DNA of 64,000 nucleotides from positions 31,296,001-31,360,000 of the forward strand of contig NC_090291.1 in NCBI RefSeq assembly GCF_037392515.1, given 5' to 3'. The notes beneath the pieces were generated by a model. It saw nothing but the letters and a program-made list of their open reading frames with translations. It had not been told where the DNA came from and ran no database searches. Source of the stretch: Haliotis asinina. Lineage: Eukaryota; Mollusca; Gastropoda; Lepetellida; Haliotidae. This document shows positions 58,760 through 64,000 of the stretch, piece after piece. The translations under genes were made by a program, and so were the position numbers. Positions within the stretch are counted from its first letter, which is position 1; every line of letters begins with the position of its first letter.

Positions 58760-60165
58760 ACCTTTAAGCCCCCTGGAGGGCGACAGCCCTGCCTTCCCTT
58801 TGCGTTCTACCGATTTTCAGAACGCCACTGAACGCTTAAAGGAGGTACGACGATCGCAGAGAGAAGACACAGCCAGCGCCATGAAGATAGAAAGAAGGCA
58901 GAGCCAAGAAGGACCCGGAACGCCACTACAGTGGCGACTGTATTGGACATGCTCAAAACAATGGCAGAGCGACCGCGCCATGGTTGAGTGGTCGCGGGAC
59001 GCAGGTGGACGACAGAGAGAAGATAGTGCCTAGGTCGCAGAGTGAAGGCATAATCTGTCTCACAGTCCCTGAACCACATTATATTTGCCTAATGCTAAAC
59101 CTTCTCTGCGATGCTAACGCCTTAAATGAGGCAAGTCTAGATTTCCTCAGGTTCAGGGTCTGTTAACATCGGCAGGACAACTAAAACTGAATCTCTGGTC
59201 TCCCTGGGGCTTCTTTTCAGTTACAGTGGGTTTGTTTGTTGCTATCAAAATTATATACACTCAGAGACAAAGCCTTAGTCTAAAAGAAGGCACAACGGTC
59301 GACAAAAGGAAGCCACGTAAAAACTGGCGTTGTCCCTGATTTCTCTCTGCCTCCATTGTGCGTCTGTCGAGCATCCATTGGCGTTCGTTGAGCATTCACT
59401 CTGCCTTCATTCAGCGACTTCCCAACAACTACGGCTTTTGCGCTGCTTTTACTCTGCTTCCCCGCTGCTATTACTCTGCTTCCCCGCTGCCTTTCCAGAA
59501 TACATATACAGGGGTTTTGGTCTTTTCTTGGGCCAACCTGTTGGAGGAGTTCGTCAAAGTGGGGTGGCCCAATTCTCAGATAATTGTAAAATGAGCTTTC
59601 ATCTTCCAGAAGCAGTTTTTGCATTAGTTGTTTGTAGTCCCGGCATTGCAACCGCTTGTGTGGCACCAGTCATATGTGGACCCACAAGGTTCTCAATCTT
59701 CTTCTACGTCTGTTTATGCTTGTATTAAGATGGTGATGGCTGTCTGGTTGTCTATTGCTGACCTTGCGAAAAGGGTTAATGCAACCGCAGTTCTTAGTTC
59801 ACGCGTTACTGAAGTCGTTATACGATGATTTCACTGAGCCTACTCGTATTAAACTAACGATAGACTGGTAGCCAGGTACTTATATACATGTACATTGAGT
59901 ATGCCGGTTGCCAGGGAATGCAGAGAAAATGCATAGCGAACACCAATGAATGCACAAGGAAGGTACAACGGTCGGTGAGAAGGCAGAGGCAATGCTGAAC
60001 GGACGCCTTTATTTGCATATGATTGTACATAGAAGACTCAGAGTAGGCAGAAAGGACGCCACTGAAATGTCAAAATTGGCAGCGTATGTCGTACAAGGAA
60101 GGCATAAGGAACGCCAGACAGGTTACTCACAAACGAACGAAGAGAGACTGCTGAGCAGACGCCGC
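58760..60165. mobile_element. Harbinger-related composite element, approximate limits
   Basis: Surrounds the transposase relic. Repeated words GAACGCCA, AGGCAGAGAGAA and AAGGAAGGTACAACGGTCG occur in both orientations on the two sides. The segment 59055-59150 (CTGTCTCACAGTCCCTGAAC ... GAGGCAAGTCTAGATTTCCT) recurs in ANKRD27 intron 20 at 12905-13000. The true ends were not found. Confidence 0.45.
59530..59710 (-). pseudogene. Decayed PIF/Harbinger transposase N-terminus
   Basis: Reads RRRRLRTLWVHI, a TGA where Trp is usual, then LVPHKRLQCRDYKQLMQKLL and DESSFYNYLRIGPPHFDELL QQVGPR. This is the start of Harbinger-type transposases (HARBI1 relatives). Beyond GPR the frame runs into unrelated repeat sequence, so the catalytic part is absent. 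Confidence 0.78.
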
Positions 60166-60171
60166 CCTGTT

Positions 60172-60305
60172 TTCACACACACACGCGCGCGTGCGTGCGC
60201 GTACACATACTCACTCATACATACACACACACACACACTCACACACATATATAAGTATACACACACACTCACTCGCTCACACATACATATGTGTGTTTGT
60301 GTGTA
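60172..60305. repeat. (CA)n/(CG)n microsatellite
   Basis: ACACACACGCGCGCGTGCGT followed by CA- and TCA-rich tracts and a GTGTGTTTGTGTG end. Simple sequence only. Confidence 0.9.
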
Positions 60306-60330
60306 TGAGAGAGAGTGAGTAATCGATTCC

Positions 60331-60655
60331 CATTAAAAATAACTCTCATGTTTCGATAACTTGTCGACATTCTCAAAGATAACAACTTTAGTTTTTTAAA
60401 GTTTGCAAGTAACTGGTGTCTTTCACAAAAGCCATCTAAAACATGAATACGTTTTTGTAGACCATATATGGTATCAGCAAATAACACTACGTCATCAGCA
60501 AATTACAGAAGGTATAATTGTACAAGATGGTGTATTTGTATACCTGGGTAACACCTTGACTCTAAAGCAAATTCATTGACAGAGAAGGAGAAGAGCAACG
60601 GACTTAGGATGCACCCTTGCCGTGTGACAGACTGGTAGTCTGAGTATAAGACTTA
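60331..60655 (-). pseudogene. Decayed LINE reverse transcriptase fragment
   Basis: In minus-strand reading: QSVTRQGCILSPLLFSFSVN, then after an in-frame TAA the catalytic-box FADDVVLFADT and LQKRIHVLDGFCERHQLLAN. These are the palm motifs of a non-LTR retrotransposon. The fragment is short and broken. Confidence 0.82.
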
Positions 60656-61118
60656 ACATAATGAGTGGTGAGTTGGCAATATTTCAGCCATATCGTGTCT
60701 ACAACTAGTTCTATATTCATAGTGTATACATATAACATATACAAAGAAAACCAACTGTCAACTAAGGACAGTAAAATTACTAGACTATCACAAAACGAGT
60801 TCAAACCTGCATATATCTTGAAAAGTAGACAACTATTTTTGAACAAAACAGTGTAAAACGGGCTGTTGGATCGCTAACAACTGAAGGAATATTACCATCC
60901 CAGGAGCACATACAAATGATAAATAGTAGTTCAAAGAACTTTCTTTTCCAAGACAACATGTCTTCTCGTGTACACTTAGTGACCGGTAGGATTAAGCGGA
61001 CAGATTTTATTGACATTGATTTCTTTATTATCCATATAATCCCTTTTTTTGTCCCTACGAGCGGCAGTATGCTGCCTGACAATACAGATGTGAGCATACT
61101 ACAGTATTTCATATACAT

Positions 61119-61680
61119 TTAGCAATAAAGGTAATATTCATGGGCCGGGAAAGCGACGTTTCAAAGCACATACGTATAGGTAGAATGCAGACGGACTTTA
61201 CATGTCTTAGTTTTGGTTCAGCGATTTTCAAATGTGAGTTTCCCGGCACTGACTAAGAACAGAGACAATAGAATTTCAGTGATGAAGAGTTTTATTGAAC
61301 CGTACCGAAGTCAATATAAATCAATACTATTGATACAGCATTTATTTGAACTAATGTATTTGATATATGACATATCATTTCACGGCAAATCATGTTCATT
61401 CCACCAGGAAGAAAGTATCAAAAACTTTTTGAAAATAAATGAAAGCACAATTCAGTTTCTTTTTCCTTTAGCTACTTTTAAGCAGTTACAAGTGATAATA
61501 AATTGTGAAAGTATGGTTCACTCTAGAATATCATTTTCTAAATCCAGCTTGTGTTTCAGATTTTATTGTATTACAGCTTAATTTCGTAAGATAATTGTTA
61601 AAAATGTGCAGAATTTCCCGATACACTTCAAAACTGTAACAGGCTATGATTTTCTGGTTTATTTGGATCAGCGTTTGTTT
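61119..61680. other. Intergenic stretch with one open frame of unknown meaning
   Basis: An open frame of 122 codons (61213-61581 +) has no recognisable domain and no good splice or start context; it may be chance in AT-rich DNA. Confidence 0.4.
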
Positions 61681-61874
61681 ATAGATAGGCATTGTCACTT
61701 CATTTGTTATAGATAGGCATTGTCACTTCATTTGTTATAGATAGGCATTGTCACTTCATTTGTTATAGATAGGCATTGTCACTTCATTTGTTATAGATAG
61801 GCATTGTCACTTCATTTATTATAGATAGGCATTGTCACTTCATTTATTATAGATAGGCATTGTCACTTCATTTA
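61681..61874. repeat. 28-bp tandem repeat, seven copies
   Basis: ATAGATAGGCATTGTCACTT plus CATTTGTT repeated from 61681, 61709, 61737, 61765, 61793, 61821 and 61849. The copies are almost identical (the later ones have TTTATT for TTTGTT), so the expansion is recent. Confidence 0.95.
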
Positions 61875-64000
61875 ATCAGCTTTAAACTCCCCGTGTATAA
61901 AAAAACATGCGAGGAAGTTTTCCATAAATATCTAAAAATACAATGTATATCAGTGATGGAATAAATGTACTCGTTTATGGCATTATCGAGGCCTAGCAGC
62001 TTTAATAGTTTTCAGTTTTGTAACTGAGGTAGTACCAAAATCGTTCGGGACTCAATGTATTTGTGGCAGATTTTTATCGTGGACGCTAAACTCATTTACG
62101 ATAGTTTAATATTCTTTGCAATTATGTTGACGTTTCCCCAGCAATACCAAACAGAATCAAGTTTAACGTTTTACCTCGTCTTTACTAAAATTGAAATGGC
62201 TTCCCTGCTCGACACCAAAACAATTTATACTGCGGATTAGCCTCATGGAAGTTATGTCTACTTGTGCTTTGCAGAATCTACAAGTCTTTGTTTATCAACA
62301 GACATAAAAGTATTTTCACTACCATTTTTCGGACTTAACAAGTCAAAGCCAAATGCATACATGTTTAATAATATTTAAATATAAGAAGATTTACGGCTCC
62401 TGTATATGGACATTACAAATTCAATATTAAATTAAATGATTTTTAATAAGACAGATGATCGGCCTTAACAACTCAAAGCCAAATGCATACATGTTGAACA
62501 ATATTTAAATATGAAAAGTCAAAGCAATTCAATTATAATTATCTAGATTTTTCATAAAAATATATAATAGCTTGGGGTAGCTATCATTGGCAGTACATAT
62601 TTAGTTTACACCAGTACCGGATACATTTAATATGTTATCCAAAAATTCTAAAACAATATCTACCACATTCCGCTAACACTTCAATATTTTACTTCCATAC
62701 ACTTTTGATGATTATATTTACATTGAGAATGACATTGGAAGTATGCATGGCTGGTACAAACAGATTATGCATTTGGTGTTATCGATTGTTAACTCCGCCA
62801 AACAAACCTACTCGTGCTGTACTGTAGACGGGAACAGCTTCGCGGAAACACAAAAACATTTCACCGAAGAGCACGATCAATAGAACGCTAGGCGAAAGAA
62901 GTGAAATGGCTATGACCTGTTCATTAATTGTTTCCATGGGTACATAACAACAGGGTTGAACATTCATGTATGATAACAGGCCAACTGGATCAATGTTTTC
63001 CGGATCGACACGGACGGCATATCTGGAAACTTCATCATGAAAACCATGTAAGTGTTTATTTACCTATTTGTGATCGGGATATGATATTTTATTTTCGTTA
63101 AAATCCTGCTCACAAAGCGATGTTGTCGACGGTATTGCTACAGTTATCACGCGCTCGCTCCTTACTCTGAAGACGAGTGCTCGGCTGCCACATGGGTACA
63201 AGGTGTGTAGCACATTTCTGGTGTTCCCCGCCATCATATTGCTGGAATATTGCTAAACGCTGCTTAAAACTAAACTCAGTCACTCAATCCAAGGCAGAGG
63301 TTTCAACCCCCAAAGAAAAAAAAGCTTGAGAAGCCGGGGTCCAGGGGCTGCAGGCCCCAGCCGGGTCCAGGACTGCGCCCCTCTAAAGCTGAAGAAAGGT
63401 AGTGTTTATAACACCCTAAAAGTGGAATTGATAGGCGAAAATGAGTGAAAGAGTGGCTTTGATTAATTTACGTGTTTTTTTTGTGAGAAAAGCGGGAGAT
63501 TATCAATGTCTGCCGTGAAAGCATGACAAATGCGTAAAAACCGCGAGTCTCACGGAGACGTTGGGTGTGCTGCAAAAAGCTGGATACGACCAATACAAGC
63601 AGTGAATGAACACAAAAGCGTTTCATAGGAGGGTCCAGAGGGGAAGCGGGGCTTTGCGCCCTGAATGTCTATGACTGTTGTAAACGTATGCAAATTAATC
63701 GTGCACTCCTCCCCTCTCAAGCATGCGCACCAACCGAATCGGAATCTACCCGTCTTGATGACATCTACACGAGCTGCCATATTAGAGTTTATCATGGGTT
63801 GGTAAGTGTTGATCAACCTGTTCCTTTCTTGGAATGTGAGGTTTAATGTTTTTTTGCAAACATGCTGATTACTTAAACTCAGTATTTGTAGTTTACATGT
63901 GTATTCTTTCTGAAAGTTTGTCTCTTAAGAATGTATCCGCTTGTTCCTATATTCTGCATTCGGGAGTACTGAAAGGTTCGAAGAAGTAGAAGGATTTTGT
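61875..64000. other. Right-end intergenic stretch
   Basis: Holds an S2 SINE (63188-63286), then GTCCAGGGGCTGCAGGCCCC near 63341 and GGGTCCAGAGGGGAAGCGGG near 63632, GC-rich scraps of the kind found in animal MITEs, between them about 300 bases. No gene seen. Confidence 0.5.
63188..63286 (+). mobile_element. S2-family SINE, head-truncated
   Basis: CACATGGGTACAAGGTGTGT, CACATTTCTGGTGTTCCCCG, ATTGCTGGAATATTGC and AAAACTAAACTCAGTCACTC. Confidence 0.8.

Noticed and set aside
61213..61581. 122-codon open frame as a gene
   Set aside because: No recognisable domain, no codon signal I can judge, AT-rich repeat-laden surroundings, no splice context.

Overview
This is animal nuclear DNA, most likely from a vetigastropod mollusc and probably an abalone (Haliotis). 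It is AT-rich, its one gene has short GT-AG exons, and it carries many copies of a repeat beginning GTGAGTGAGTGAGTTTAGTT and running through CAGCAATATTCCAGCTATAT, a sequence I associate with abalone. The species call is an inference from repeats and is not proven. Layout: 1-7,370 is intergenic DNA with SINEs and foldback elements. 7,371-33,701 on the minus strand is one complete gene. 33,750-34,200 is its likely promoter side. 34,200-64,000 holds no recognisable host gene and is a graveyard of nested transposons, retroelement relics and tandem repeats. The gene is ANKRD27 (VARP: VPS9 domain plus ankyrin repeats). I traced 26 coding exons by hand. All introns are GT-AG and all phases join, giving 3,372 nt including the stop, or 1,123 residues (human about 1,050). 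Order along the protein: a conserved N-terminal region; a VPS9 Rab-GEF domain (about 245-390); ankyrin block 1 (about 485-645) with a CHPLCxCxxC motif in front; a Ser/Thr-rich linker; a second CHPLCxCxxC motif; ankyrin block 2 (about 800-950); and a basic then acidic C-terminal tail. In mammals VARP is an endosomal scaffold that binds retromer (VPS29) through the two Cys motifs, binds VAMP7 and Rab32/38 through the ankyrin/linker region, and acts on Rab21 through VPS9. The most unusual things are inside this gene. A 24-unit, 29-bp minisatellite directly after coding exon 10 is made of copies of that exon's own 3' end and 5' splice site, so the intron carries an array of decoy donors. Coding exon 16 has its last part and donor copied twice more in tandem. 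A 49-nt exon-like block in the VPS9 region would shift the frame to a stop if included. The conserved VPS9 tyrosine is phenylalanine. In the repeat-rich right half, a 7.3-kb CACTA/CMC-like transposon with a 3-bp target duplication splits one copy of a roughly 2-kb repeat whose unsplit copy lies 4 kb away, and it carries a TTAA-flanked element inside it. Gypsy pol, LINE reverse transcriptase and Harbinger transposase fragments are all decayed. I saw no CRISPR, operon or bacterial feature, no rRNA, and no free-standing tRNA gene.
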